A stretch of 64,000 nt of DNA, from positions 124,001 to 188,000 of the forward strand of contig CAZGQO010000004.1 of assembly GCA_964527925.1 (NCBI GenBank). Direction: 5' to 3'. This DNA comes from Ch128b sp964527925. Its GTDB lineage: Bacteria; Bacteroidota; Ignavibacteria; Ch128b. Positions 20,751 to 29,656 of this stretch are shown one piece after another. The first letter of the stretch is position 1, and each line of letters begins with the position of its first letter. The position numbers and the translations under genes are program-made. The notes under the pieces are model-generated. The model did no database searches. It saw only the letters and a program-made list of their open reading frames with translations, and was not told the DNA's origin.

Positions 20751-21710
20751 TTAAATGAGGTTTTTATATTTTTTTATTTTATCGCGGAGTGTTGTACCTG
20801 GAATTTTCAAAATTTTTGCAGCACGACTAACATTTCCATTTGAATTCTTGAGAGCTTCTCGAATTAAGTTTATTTCAAGACATGAAACAACTTGATTAAA
20901 ATCCATTCCATCATTGATAAAACAATTTTTGCAGGCTTTAATGATTAACTGAATCGGATGATCAATTTGCATCTCTATTGGTAAATCCTTGACATCAACA
21001 CTATCTTTCGCAAAGATGGCAATTCTCTGAGCAACATTTTTGAGTTCTCTGACATTTCCTGGCCAGCTATAATTGATTAATAATTTAAGTGCTTCGTTAG
21101 TAATTGTTATTGATTTTTCCTGTGCATAGTGCTTTAAATAATGATTCATTAAAAGTTCAATATCTTCAGGTCTTTCTCTAAGTGGTGGAATGTAAACTGG
21201 TATCACATTAATTCTGAAATAAAGGTCAAGTCGAAATTTTCCTGAATCAACAAGTTGTTTCAAGTCGACTTTAGAAGCAGTAATGAGTCTAACATCAATT
21301 GGAATTGGAGTATTGCTTCCAATTCTCAAAATTTCTTTTGATTCAAGAACACGAAGTAATTTTGACTGAAGACTTAATGGAAAGTCATCAATATCATCCA
21401 GAAAAATACTTCCAGTGTGAGCTATCTCGAAGAGTCCTTTTCTTTCAGATGAAGCACTTGTGAAAGCACCTTTTTCGTGACCAAATAATTCACTTTCTAG
21501 TAATTCGGATGGAATAGCTGAAAGTCCTACCTTCACAAAAGGATTTAGTGAACGTTTACTTTTCTTGTGAATATATTCAGCGAAGAGTTCTTTGCCTACT
21601 CCAGATTCACCAATCAAAAGAATTGAACTATCACTATCAATAACTTGATCAAGATAAAAAAGGATCTCTTTCATTCTAGGATTTTTCGTCAATAAAACCA
21701 AAGGTTTCAT
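20751..21710 (-). CDS. Sigma-54-dependent AAA+ transcription activator without a receiver domain
   Basis: The 319-residue protein starts directly with the AAA+ domain. Walker A is GESGVGKE, the sigma-54 loop reads GAFTSA where GAFTGA is the rule, and Walker B reads FLDDI where FLDEI is usual. The arginine region FRLDLYFR and sensor II WPGNVRELKN follow. The C-terminus has a Fis-type helix-turn-helix (NVSRAAKILKIPGTTLRDKI). Such proteins use ATP to open promoters bound by RpoN. With no N-terminal sensor, control must come from expression level or a partner. The two motif changes are conservative, so activity is plausible but not certain. It lies upstream of the decayed kinase block on the same strand. 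Confidence 0.88.
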   Translation of the reverse strand: MKPLVLLTKNPRMKEILFYLDQVIDSDSSILLIGESGVGKELFAEYIHKKSKRSLNPFVKVGLSAIPSELLESELFGHEKGAFTSASSERKGLFEIAHTGSIFLDDIDDFPLSLQSKLLRVLESKEILRIGSNTPIPIDVRLITASKVDLKQLVDSGKFRLDLYFRINVIPVYIPPLRERPEDIELLMNHYLKHYAQEKSITITNEALKLLINYSWPGNVRELKNVAQRIAIFAKDSVDVKDLPIEMQIDHPIQLIIKACKNCFINDGMDFNQVVSCLEINLIREALKNSNGNVSRAAKILKIPGTTLRDKIKKYKNLI

Positions 21711-21871
21711 ATCAAATAATAATTGCTTGATTTAAAATATTAGTTTAAAAGCATTTGAATCATCAATAATTTTCATAAAAAATAGCTCTAAGTAATGAAT
21801 AACAAACCGTAACTCTAAATTTAACTATAAAAATTTTGCAGAAAATTAATTATTGAAATAATTGATTTCAA

Positions 21872-22213
21872 TTAGAGATATCTCAAAAATTTATTGTTTT
21901 CATCTACAAGGATATTTTTTGCTTCCACTGGTTTATCTGAAAGTTCAAAACCCATAATGATAATTTCTTCGCCCTTTTTAATTACATGGGCAGCCGCACC
22001 ATTCATACAAATCATTCCAGAACCTTTTTCACCGGGAATTACATAAGTTTCAAGTCGTTCACCGCTGGTATTGCTTACAACCAGAACTTTTTCACCTGGG
22101 AGTAAACCAACCTTTTCGATTAAATCTTCATCAATTGTAATACTCCCAATGTAATCAACATTTGCTTCTGTTACTCTCGCTTTATGAATTTTTGATCTCA
22201 AGAACCATCTCAT
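21872..22213 (-). CDS. panD: Aspartate 1-decarboxylase
   Basis: The 113-residue protein matches PanD along its whole length. MRWFLRSKIHKARVTEAN holds the substrate Lys. YIGSITID contains the Gly-Ser bond where the proenzyme cleaves itself to create the pyruvoyl cofactor. CMNGAAAH is the downstream active-site loop. PanD makes beta-alanine from aspartate for pantothenate and coenzyme A. No other pantothenate gene is nearby. The sequence looks fully functional, unlike the kinase genes a few hundred bases away. Confidence 0.96.
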   Translation of the reverse strand: MRWFLRSKIHKARVTEANVDYIGSITIDEDLIEKVGLLPGEKVLVVSNTSGERLETYVIPGEKGSGMICMNGAAAHVIKKGEEIIIMGFELSDKPVEAKNILVDENNKFLRYL

Positions 22214-22304
22214 TTGTCAACCTAATTTTTTTCAAATTTTAATACATCGCATTATTCAATAAAATTAGTATGAATTTATTTCAATCTGTAATGAAAGTTA
22301 TCAA

Positions 22305-23420
22305 TCAAACCTTAATGAAAATTTTTTTCTTATAAAAGATGAGCATTATGAGATACCATAACAAAACATAAGATATTGCAAACGCCAGCGAAGCATTTAT
22401 TTCAGAGAAAAATGGTTTATACAATGAATTAAAAATAAATCCTTTTAATGAAACTTCTTCTCCGTTTGAAAGAGTAATTTTGATTATAGCCATAGTTTTT
22501 GCAACGAGTGAAGACAAGAAAAACGAAGCAATAGCATTCATTCCAAACACAAGGAATGGTTGAGTCCACCACCTGATATTTTTTATCTCAATTACATAAT
22601 AACAGAAACCTAAAAAATGAAGAGCAAGTCCACCCATGAAAAGTACATAAGAACTTGTCCAGATATATTTATTGATAGGAAACCAGATATCCCAGATAAC
22701 TCCAAGAACTATTAAAATACTTCCTGCCACAAAAATTCCCGAAGTAATTTCAAATTTATCTCTTGATTTAGGTAACCATCTTCCAGTAAATATTCCAATC
22801 ATGGTTGTCACAACAGCAGGAAAAGTTGAAAGAATTCCTTCTGGATCCCATTTTTCTCTCCATAGATGCCCGTGCATTAAAGTTCTGTCAATGTATGCAG
22901 CAAGATTTCCTTCGGGAGAGAGATTTTCAGAACCGTATCCAGGTACGGGTATGAGAGCCATCGCTAACCAGTATAAAATTAAAATTGCAATTGAAATAAT
23001 TAATTGCCATTTCTCTTTGACATAGAGATAAATTGTTGACGCTATGAAATATACTACCGCAATTCTCTGCAATACACCAGGAATTCGAACCGTTGAAAAA
23101 TTAAAATAGGGAAAGAGATGAAGAAACATTCCAAGCAAAAAAATTATAATAGCTCTTTGTAATGCGTGAAGAAACAATTTTTTTCTATCATCACCTCGTT
23201 CCATTCTTTTCTTGAACGAAAGAGTCATTGCAACTCCAACGATAAACAGGAAGAAAGGAAAAATGAAATCTGTTGGTGTCCAGCCATGCCATTCAGCATG
23301 TTTTAATGGTGGATAGATTGCACTCCAGGTGCCAGGATTATTTACTAAAATCATTCCGACAATTGTAATTCCACGAAAAACATCAAGAGAAACTAATCTT
23401 GAAGAAGTTGAATTTTTCAT
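22305..23420 (-). CDS. Multi-pass membrane acyltransferase-like protein (HGSNAT/NagX, DUF5009 type)
   Basis: The start is the ATG at 23420, preceded by GAGG at a good distance; a TTG at 23432 would give 4 more residues. The protein has about 10 membrane segments and opens with SRLVSLDVFRGITIVGMILVNNPG, the signature of bacterial relatives of heparan-alpha-glucosaminide N-acetyltransferase. WTPTDFIFPFFLFIVGVAM follows. The human enzyme moves acetyl groups across a membrane to glucosamine; bacterial members are linked to amino-sugar use, but most are uncharacterised. No sugar-utilisation gene is beside it, so the substrate is unknown. Confidence 0.75.
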   Translation of the reverse strand: MKNSTSSRLVSLDVFRGITIVGMILVNNPGTWSAIYPPLKHAEWHGWTPTDFIFPFFLFIVGVAMTLSFKKRMERGDDRKKLFLHALQRAIIIFLLGMFLHLFPYFNFSTVRIPGVLQRIAVVYFIASTIYLYVKEKWQLIISIAILILYWLAMALIPVPGYGSENLSPEGNLAAYIDRTLMHGHLWREKWDPEGILSTFPAVVTTMIGIFTGRWLPKSRDKFEITSGIFVAGSILIVLGVIWDIWFPINKYIWTSSYVLFMGGLALHFLGFCYYVIEIKNIRWWTQPFLVFGMNAIASFFLSSLVAKTMAIIKITLSNGEEVSLKGFIFNSLYKPFFSEINASLAFAISYVLLWYLIMLIFYKKKIFIKV

Positions 23421-23502
23421 TGTTAACCTCAAAGAAATTTTTTTAAGGCGGGAAATGTGTGGAATAATTTTGTGGAAATTATTTGATCACCTCTCGATTT
23501 TG

Positions 23503-23577
23503 TGGGCGCTAAAGGACTCGAACCTTTGACCTCCGCCTTGTAAGGGCGGCGCTCTGGACCAACTGAGCTAAGCGCCC
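23503..23577 (-). tRNA. tRNA-Val (anticodon TAC)
   Basis: The 75-base cloverleaf has acceptor GGGCGCT/AGCGCCC, D stem GCTC/GAGC, anticodon stem CCGCC/GGCGG around CTTACAA, T arm AAAGG-TTCGAGT-CCTTT and discriminator A. Bases 34-36 are TAC, reading GUA and related valine codons. CCA is not encoded. A near-perfect Bacteroidota promoter lies upstream. Confidence 0.96.
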
Positions 23578-23603
23578 GAATCATTTTGTAAAAATTTTCG
23601 ATG

Positions 23604-23634
23604 CAAATTTAATAAGATTAGATTGTGAAACAAA
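23604..23634 (-). promoter_or_regulatory. Bacteroidota-type promoter of tRNA-Val
   Basis: The minus strand reads TTTG, 19 bases, then TAAATTTG, matching the TTTG-N19-21-TAnnTTTG consensus exactly. The predicted start lies about 15-20 bases before the tRNA 5' end. This is the clearest promoter in the window and supports the lineage assignment. Confidence 0.75.
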
Positions 23635-23658
23635 ACTTTAGACTTATTGCATAATCTT

Positions 23659-24702
23659 TTAACAAATTCTTGGTAGTTGTTCACCTGAAATCATATCGAC
23701 TATTCGGGTGCTTCCAATTAAAGTCTTCATCAATACAATCGGTTCTCCTTTTTCAACAACTCGACCAATAATTCTTGATTCTTTTCCGTATGGATGATTT
23801 TTCATTACATCTAAAACTTCTTCAGCATCACTCTCATCAACAAAAACAAGTAGTTTGCCTTCATTAGCAATGTAAAGTGGATCTAGTCCCAGAATTTCAC
23901 AGGCACCCAAAACTTCTTCAGAAATTGGAATTTCACTTTCTTCAATTTGAATCTTAACATTCGCTGAACTTGCTATTTCATTTAAGGTGCTTGCGAGTCC
24001 ACCACGAGTTGGATCTCGCATCACCGAAATTTTCTTTGAAACTTTAATTATCTCTTCAACTAGTCCATTTAAGGGTGCAGTATCACTCTCAATTTTTGTT
24101 TCAAATTCCAATCCTTCTCTTTCAGACATAATTGCTATACCGTGTTCAGCAATTTTACCATTGAGAATGATTACATCTTTTGGTTTACAGTTTTGGGGAG
24201 AAATGCTTACACCATCATAAACAATTCCAATTCCTGAAGTATTGATAAAAATCTTATCGCCTTTCCCTTTTTCCACAACTTTTGTATCGCCTGTGACTAT
24301 TTTTACATTTGCCTGCTTCGCCGCTTCATTCATACTTAAGACAATTTTCCATAAATCTTCAATATCAAAGCCTTCTTCAATTATAAATCCAACTGAAATA
24401 AAAAGTGGTTTTGCACCGCAAACACTTAAGTCGTTTACTGTACCATTAATAGCTAATTCACCTATATTTCCTCCCGGGAAAAAGATTGGATTGACAACAT
24501 ACGAGTCTGTTGTAAATGCAATTCTTGTATTATTGATTTCGAAGATTGCACCATCATGAAGTTGGTTTAAGAACTCATTTCCAAATTGATTCAGAAATAA
24601 TTTGCTGATCAGTTGATGAGTTAATGTACCTCCACCACCATGGGCAAGTAAAATTTTTTCATATTCTGATTTAGGAATTGGACATGACAGTTGAAAATCC
24701 AT
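23659..24702 (-). CDS. hypE: Hydrogenase expression/formation protein HypE
   Basis: HypE makes the thiocarboxamide-to-thiocyanate intermediate from a carbamoyl group passed on by HypF, providing cyanide ligands for the NiFe-hydrogenase iron. The sequence shows the AIR-synthase-like ATP site (AHGGGGTLTHQLI; FTTDSYVVNPIFFPGGNIGELA; GTVNDLSVCGA) and ends in PRIC, whose terminal Cys is the modified residue. The ATG at 24702 is preferred; a TTG 12 bases upstream would overlap the hypD stop. It is the last gene of the hyp run. Confidence 0.96.
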   Translation of the reverse strand: MDFQLSCPIPKSEYEKILLAHGGGGTLTHQLISKLFLNQFGNEFLNQLHDGAIFEINNTRIAFTTDSYVVNPIFFPGGNIGELAINGTVNDLSVCGAKPLFISVGFIIEEGFDIEDLWKIVLSMNEAAKQANVKIVTGDTKVVEKGKGDKIFINTSGIGIVYDGVSISPQNCKPKDVIILNGKIAEHGIAIMSEREGLEFETKIESDTAPLNGLVEEIIKVSKKISVMRDPTRGGLASTLNEIASSANVKIQIEESEIPISEEVLGACEILGLDPLYIANEGKLLVFVDESDAEEVLDVMKNHPYGKESRIIGRVVEKGEPIVLMKTLIGSTRIVDMISGEQLPRIC

Positions 24703-24710
24703 TTTTATAC

Positions 24711-25805
24711 TCAATTTATTTTTGATTTCTTATAGTGAAAATAAGCTGCACAGGCACCTTCGGTTGAAACCATTGGCGCACCAAGCGGATTTTCTGGAGT
24801 GCATTCTTTACCAAATGCTGAACAATCAGTTGGAAGTTTCAATCCCTGCAAAACTTCACCAGCGATACAAACCTCTGGTTCATCGACTTGAATTTCACCA
24901 AGATCAAAAATTTTTTCTGCATCGAAATCAGCAAATTCATCTTTTAGCTTAAATCCACTTTTTAGAATTAATCCAATTCCTCTCCACTTTCGATCTATAA
25001 CTTCAAAAACTGTTTGAATAACTTTCTTCGCCGCAATATTTCCTTCTTTTTTAACAACCCTTGAATACTGATTATCAACAATTGGTTTACCTTCCTCGAG
25101 TAAATTCACACATTTATAAACACCTTGCAGAATATCAATTGGCTCAAATCCTGTTACAACAATTGGGACTCTGTATTTTTCAGCAAGCGGAAAATATTCT
25201 TCATAACCCATAACTGTACAAACATGACCAGCAGCAAGAAAGCCCTGAATATTTGAATTGTATCCAGACATTAAAGCATCAATCGCTGGCGGGACTAGAA
25301 CATGTGAACAGAGAATTGAATAGTTTTTTAATCCAAGATTCTGTGCAGTAAGAACAGACATTGCATTTGCAGGTGCAGTTGTTTCAAATCCAACAGCGAA
25401 GAAGACAACTTTTTTATCGGGATTAGCTTGAGCAATTTTAACAGCATCAAGTGGTGAATAAACCATTCGAACATCGCCACCATTCGCCTTCACTGTGAGC
25501 AAATCATCTTGTGAACCTGGAACTCTTAACATGTCCCCAAAAGAAGTGAAGATTACATCTTTCATTGAAGCAATTTTGATTGCTTTATCAATCATTTCGA
25601 GTGGAGTTACACAAACGGGACAACCTGGACCGTGAATTAAAGAAATGGATTCAGGCAAGAGTTCATCAATGTTATATTTTAAGATTGAATGAGTTTGTCC
25701 ACCGCAAATTTCCATAATTGTCCAGTTATGTTTTGTAATCTTTTTAATTTTTTCAGCGAGGATTTTTGCAGTTGTGTGATCTCTAAATTCAGTTACAAAT
25801 TTCAT
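24711..25805 (-). CDS. hypD: Hydrogenase maturation protein HypD
   Basis: HypD, with HypC, is the scaffold on which the Fe(CN)2CO group of NiFe-hydrogenase is built. The 364-residue protein has the expected conserved Cys motifs: MEICGGQTHSI, HGPGCPVCV and, near the C-terminus, the Cys set around CIAGEVLQGL, DCSAFGKEC and GACAAYF that holds the 4Fe-4S cluster. The start overlaps the end of hypC by 4 bases, fitting the stable HypC-HypD complex. Confidence 0.97.
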   Translation of the reverse strand: MKFVTEFRDHTTAKILAEKIKKITKHNWTIMEICGGQTHSILKYNIDELLPESISLIHGPGCPVCVTPLEMIDKAIKIASMKDVIFTSFGDMLRVPGSQDDLLTVKANGGDVRMVYSPLDAVKIAQANPDKKVVFFAVGFETTAPANAMSVLTAQNLGLKNYSILCSHVLVPPAIDALMSGYNSNIQGFLAAGHVCTVMGYEEYFPLAEKYRVPIVVTGFEPIDILQGVYKCVNLLEEGKPIVDNQYSRVVKKEGNIAAKKVIQTVFEVIDRKWRGIGLILKSGFKLKDEFADFDAEKIFDLGEIQVDEPEVCIAGEVLQGLKLPTDCSAFGKECTPENPLGAPMVSTEGACAAYFHYKKSKIN

Positions 25806-26065
25806 GATGAACTCTCATCTGAATTTTTGATTTCATCCAACTCTCCCATTTCTTTTAAAATTCTCAATGTTTCCATCGCTTCTTTTTCGTTTATTTTGTT
25901 AATGGCAAAACCTACATGAACAAGAACATAATCACCAACTTTTACATCTGGAACCCAGGCAACGCAAATTTCTTTCTTCACTCCGCCAAAATTTACTTTT
26001 GCCAATTTGAGTAAATCGTTGCCCTCATAAATTTCTTCAACTTTACCTGGAACTGCTAAACACAT
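25802..26065 (-). CDS. hypC: Hydrogenase assembly chaperone HypC
   Basis: The 87-residue protein starts MCLAVPGKV, the family signature in which Cys2 binds the iron precursor after Met removal, and has the OB-like core VGDYVLVHVGFAI. It carries the Fe(CN)2CO group with HypD and hands it to the hydrogenase large subunit. A strong AGGAGG ribosome site lies 8 bases before the ATG. The acidic C-terminal tail is a little longer than usual. It is separated from hypF by 139 bases holding a tandem repeat, so hypCDE may have its own promoter. Confidence 0.96.
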   Translation of the reverse strand: MCLAVPGKVEEIYEGNDLLKLAKVNFGGVKKEICVAWVPDVKVGDYVLVHVGFAINKINEKEAMETLRILKEMGELDEIKNSDESSS

Positions 26066-26133
26066 TTTTTCATCCTCCTGATTTGTTGATTAAGATGGTA
26101 TTTCGTGCATGAATTTAATTTTAACAAATCTTA

Positions 26134-26163
26134 GAAACAATATTCAATGAAACAATATTCAAT
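26134..26163. repeat. Perfect tandem 15-bp repeat, two copies
   Basis: GAAACAATATTCAAT occurs twice end to end in the hypF-hypC gap, and a degenerate third copy (TTAATATTC) follows. The unit contains AATATT, a short palindrome. It lies about 70-100 bases upstream of the hypC ATG on the minus strand, where an activator or repressor could bind. No matching site was seen elsewhere. Confidence 0.8.
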
Positions 26164-26204
26164 TTAATATTCGCAAATCATCAAGATTAAATAATAATTT
26201 CTAT

Positions 26205-28520
26205 TCACTTTTCAAATGTTGTTTTTCGATTCCGCAATTTGTATGCAACAATCTGACCAAAAGAGATTCCACCATCATTTGTTGGAATTCGTTGATGCCA
26301 GTAAACTTGAAAATTTTCTTCCTTCAATCTTTTGATGGTTCTTTCAAGCAAATAAACATTTTGAAAACAACCACCACTCAGGAGTATTTTTTTCAGTCCA
26401 ATTATTTTTGAAAAATTTACGATAATCTCTGTCAAAGTGTTGTGAAATTTAGTCGCAATTTGATTGATTGAAATTTCGTTTTGAAGATCATTAAGAATTG
26501 AAGTGAAAATTTGCGTCCAATCAATTGTGATAATTTCTTCCTTGTTAAAATTGAAATCGTAGAAAGTATCAGTTGACGAATTCACTGCAAATTCTAATTT
26601 CATTGCTGCCTGTCCTTCAAAATTGGAATAATCACAAATTCTAAGAAGCGAAGAGACAGCATCAAACAATCTGCCAGCACTCACACAGTGAGGAGAATTA
26701 ATTCTTTGTTTGATCATGCTGATTATGAGTTTCAATTCTTTATCAGAAAATTTATTTCTCAAATACTCAATTTCAATGATTCTATCTTCATAAATTTCAT
26801 ATAGAATTCCTGCTAATGCTCTTCTTGGTTCTTTAATTGCGAGTTCACCGCCAGGCAAAGTAAAATTTTTGAAATGACCGAGAAGTTCAAATTCACTATC
26901 ACTTATATAAAAAAACTCACTTCCCCAGATTTTGTCATCAAGACCAAAACCAGTTCCATCCCACGAAACTCCGAGACATTCTCCACTTACTTGATTTTCA
27001 TTTTTACAAGCTGCAACATGAGCGAGATGATGTTGGACAAGATAAAATTCAGTTGTTTCTGATTTTAGATATTTTGTTGAAAGATACTCGGGATGTAAAT
27101 CACCGACAAGTTTTGCTGAATTAATCTCATAGAGAGATTTGAAACTCTCGATTGTTTTCGTGAATGCATTAAATGATTCTGAAGTCGAAAGATCGCCTAT
27201 ATGTTGACTTATAAAAACCAGATTCTTTTTTTTAAGTGAGATAGTATTTTTTAAATGTCCACCAACTGATATAATATTTTCTTCATTACTCTCATCTATA
27301 ATAAAAGGTAGTGGTGCATATCCACGAGCACGTCGGATAATAAATTCTCTTCCATTTATAATTCTTACAATTGAATCATCGCAGTGACGAACAATTGGTC
27401 TATTATGAACGAGAAAATAATCAGCAATTCCTTTTAATCTTTCGAGTGCTTCATATTCATCAATGCAAATTGGTTCTTCTGACAAATTTCCACTTGTTGC
27501 AACAATTGGTTTATTTAATAATTTCATCAACAAATGGTGAAGAGGAGAATATGGAAGCATTACTCCAAAATAAGGATTATCGGGAGCAACTAAATCTGAA
27601 ATTTTAAATTCGTGAATATTCTCTTTATTAAAATTTTGTTTTTTTGATTCGGAATCTTTTTTTAGAAGCAAAACAATTGGCGATTCTGCAGATTTAAGAA
27701 GCCTCTCTTCAAATTCGGATACAAAACAGAATTCTTTCACCATTTCGATACCTGGAAACATCAAAGCAAAAGGTTTTTCCTCACGATGTTTCTTCTTTCT
27801 GAGTATTTTTACCACTTCATCATCAGTTGAATCTACTACTAAGTGAAACCCTCCAATTCCTTTGATTGCAAGAATTTTACCAGATTTAATTAACTCAATC
27901 GTTTGCAGAATTGCATCGTGATGAGATGAAATTATTTTACCATAGCTATCCCAGAGTTCAACATGGGGACCGCAGATAGGACAAGCTATTGGTTGAGCAT
28001 GAAATCTTCGATTTAGTGGATCTTTATATTCATTTTCACATTCAGGACACATTCTAAAAATTTTCATTGAAGTATTAGGACGGTCATATGGAAGTGATTC
28101 AATAATTGTAAATCGGGGACCACAATTTGTACAATTAATGAAAGGATAAAGATATCGTCTATCATTTGGATCAAACATTTCACTTAAACAATCATAACAA
28201 GTCGCAATATCAGGGAGCACAAGGGCTGATACTTCTTCTTCTTTTTCACTTTTTTGAATTTCAAAATCTGTATAACCAACTGGATCAAGATATGAGAATT
28301 CAAATGAAGTGATCATAGAATGTACTGGCTTTTCTTTTTGAATTTTAAGAATAAAATTTTTCAGAATATCAGTTTCACCTTCAGCTTCAATAAAAACACC
28401 TTTCGCTGAGTTTATTACATAACCAGTTAAGTTTAATTCTTTTGCAAGTCTATAGATAAAAGGTCTAAATCCTACTCCCTGAACCGCCCCACGAATTATT
28501 ATTTTTACTCGTTCTCTCAT
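26205..28520 (-). CDS. hypF: Carbamoyltransferase HypF
   Basis: The 771-residue protein has the full HypF order. An acylphosphatase-like domain comes first (VQGVGFRPFIYRLA), then two zinc fingers of the CxxC-x18-CxxC type (CYDCLSEM...CTNCGPRF; CPECE...CPICGPH). A YrdC-like domain (GGFHLVVD; SGNLSEEPI) and a Kae1-like C-terminal domain (HHLAHVAAC; GVSWDGTGFGLD; LSGGCFQN) follow. It uses carbamoyl phosphate and ATP to load the HypE C-terminal Cys. Length and motifs are normal. Confidence 0.97.
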   Translation of the reverse strand: MRERVKIIIRGAVQGVGFRPFIYRLAKELNLTGYVINSAKGVFIEAEGETDILKNFILKIQKEKPVHSMITSFEFSYLDPVGYTDFEIQKSEKEEEVSALVLPDIATCYDCLSEMFDPNDRRYLYPFINCTNCGPRFTIIESLPYDRPNTSMKIFRMCPECENEYKDPLNRRFHAQPIACPICGPHVELWDSYGKIISSHHDAILQTIELIKSGKILAIKGIGGFHLVVDSTDDEVVKILRKKKHREEKPFALMFPGIEMVKEFCFVSEFEERLLKSAESPIVLLLKKDSESKKQNFNKENIHEFKISDLVAPDNPYFGVMLPYSPLHHLLMKLLNKPIVATSGNLSEEPICIDEYEALERLKGIADYFLVHNRPIVRHCDDSIVRIINGREFIIRRARGYAPLPFIIDESNEENIISVGGHLKNTISLKKKNLVFISQHIGDLSTSESFNAFTKTIESFKSLYEINSAKLVGDLHPEYLSTKYLKSETTEFYLVQHHLAHVAACKNENQVSGECLGVSWDGTGFGLDDKIWGSEFFYISDSEFELLGHFKNFTLPGGELAIKEPRRALAGILYEIYEDRIIEIEYLRNKFSDKELKLIISMIKQRINSPHCVSAGRLFDAVSSLLRICDYSNFEGQAAMKLEFAVNSSTDTFYDFNFNKEEIITIDWTQIFTSILNDLQNEISINQIATKFHNTLTEIIVNFSKIIGLKKILLSGGCFQNVYLLERTIKRLKEENFQVYWHQRIPTNDGGISFGQIVAYKLRNRKTTFEK

Positions 28521-28588
28521 TCAATAAAATTTGATGTGAAATATTTTCTCAACTCACATTGGCAATTAATTTAGTTATTTAATCAATC

Positions 28589-29239
28589 TTAGTGATTAAT
28601 ATTTGAAATGATCCATTCAATCCATTTATCAAGACCTTCATTGATCTTGCATGATACTTCAAAGATTTTCAGTGAAGGATTAATCGATAGTGCGTTTTTT
28701 TTCATTTCATTAATGTTTGAATTAAGATATGGAATTAAATCAATTTTGTTTATTATAAGCACAGAAGCATTTCTGAACATTGCTGGATATTTTAGAGGCT
28801 TATCATCCCCTTCCGTTGTACTGAGTATAACAACCTTAATGTCTTCGCCTAAATAATAATTAGATGGACAAACTAAGTTTCCAACATTTTCAATTATCAG
28901 TACATCGAAATTTTCGTTTTCTAGATTTTGAAAAGCATCGCGAACAAGGTTTGCTTCAAGATGACATCCACCATTGGTTACGATTTGAACGACGGGCACA
29001 TTCAATTTATTTATTCTTTCTGCATCAAGGCTTGTCTGAACATCACCTTCAATCACTGCTATCCTAATTTTATCTTTTGCAAGTTCGATCGTTTTTTCGA
29101 TAAGTGAAGTTTTTCCTGAACCAGGTGAGCTCACAAAATTCATCACAAATAAATTTTTCGATTTGAATTTTTCTCGATTTTTCTGAGCTATTATATCGTT
29201 TTTTTCGAGAACTTTTCTTTCGACTGTTATTACACTCAT
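28589..29239 (-). CDS. hypB: Hydrogenase nickel-insertion GTPase HypB
   Basis: The 216-residue SIMIBI-class GTPase has the P-loop SSPGSGKTSL, the EGDVQTSLDAERI switch, NGGCHLEA with metal-binding Cys and His, and NKIDLIPY for guanine specificity. HypB with HypA delivers nickel to the hydrogenase large subunit. It lacks the N-terminal His-rich nickel store found in some HypB proteins. The start overlaps hypA by 4 bases. Confidence 0.96.
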   Translation of the reverse strand: MSVITVERKVLEKNDIIAQKNREKFKSKNLFVMNFVSSPGSGKTSLIEKTIELAKDKIRIAVIEGDVQTSLDAERINKLNVPVVQIVTNGGCHLEANLVRDAFQNLENENFDVLIIENVGNLVCPSNYYLGEDIKVVILSTTEGDDKPLKYPAMFRNASVLIINKIDLIPYLNSNINEMKKNALSINPSLKIFEVSCKINEGLDKWIEWIISNINH

Positions 29240-29589
29240 GGTTTTTCCCTTTCATCTATTTCTATTTCAGTGATTTGAAGTTCTCTTCCTTCGATCATTT
29301 GAACATTGAAAGAGTTACAATTTGGACAACAAAAAATTGGATCATTAATGATTGATTCCGTTTCACATTCATTACATTTAATTTTTATAGGTACATCAAT
29401 AATGTCAAGTACTGCTCCATCAAATTCAGTTTGATAAACGATTGATTCAAAACAAAATTTTAATGAATCAGAAAGGACTCCAGATAATTTGCCGACTTTA
29501 ACTCTAACACTTATTACTCTCGTATTCCCTTCTGGCAAATTTGAACGAACGATGTTTAGAATTTCCTGAGCAATTGATAATTCATGCAT
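29236..29589 (-). CDS. hypA: Hydrogenase nickel metallochaperone HypA
   Basis: The 117-residue protein begins MHELSIAQEIL, where His2 binds nickel, and has a zinc site formed by CNEC and CPNC about 20 residues apart. The hydrophobic VGKLSGVLSDSLKFCFE core is typical. It is the first gene of the hyp run, preceded by a 124-base divergent region that holds a palindrome. Confidence 0.96.
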   Translation of the reverse strand: MHELSIAQEILNIVRSNLPEGNTRVISVRVKVGKLSGVLSDSLKFCFESIVYQTEFDGAVLDIIDVPIKIKCNECETESIINDPIFCCPNCNSFNVQMIEGRELQITEIEIDEREKP

Positions 29590-29656
29590 AATTTCTTTTT
29601 TTGAAGTTAAAATATCAATTCATTTTGTATTAATAAAGCCATGATATGTATTTACA

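Noticed and set aside
23503..29589. Horizontal island of hyp genes inserted at tRNA-Val.
   Set aside because: There is no integrase, direct repeat of the tRNA end or shift in base composition visible.
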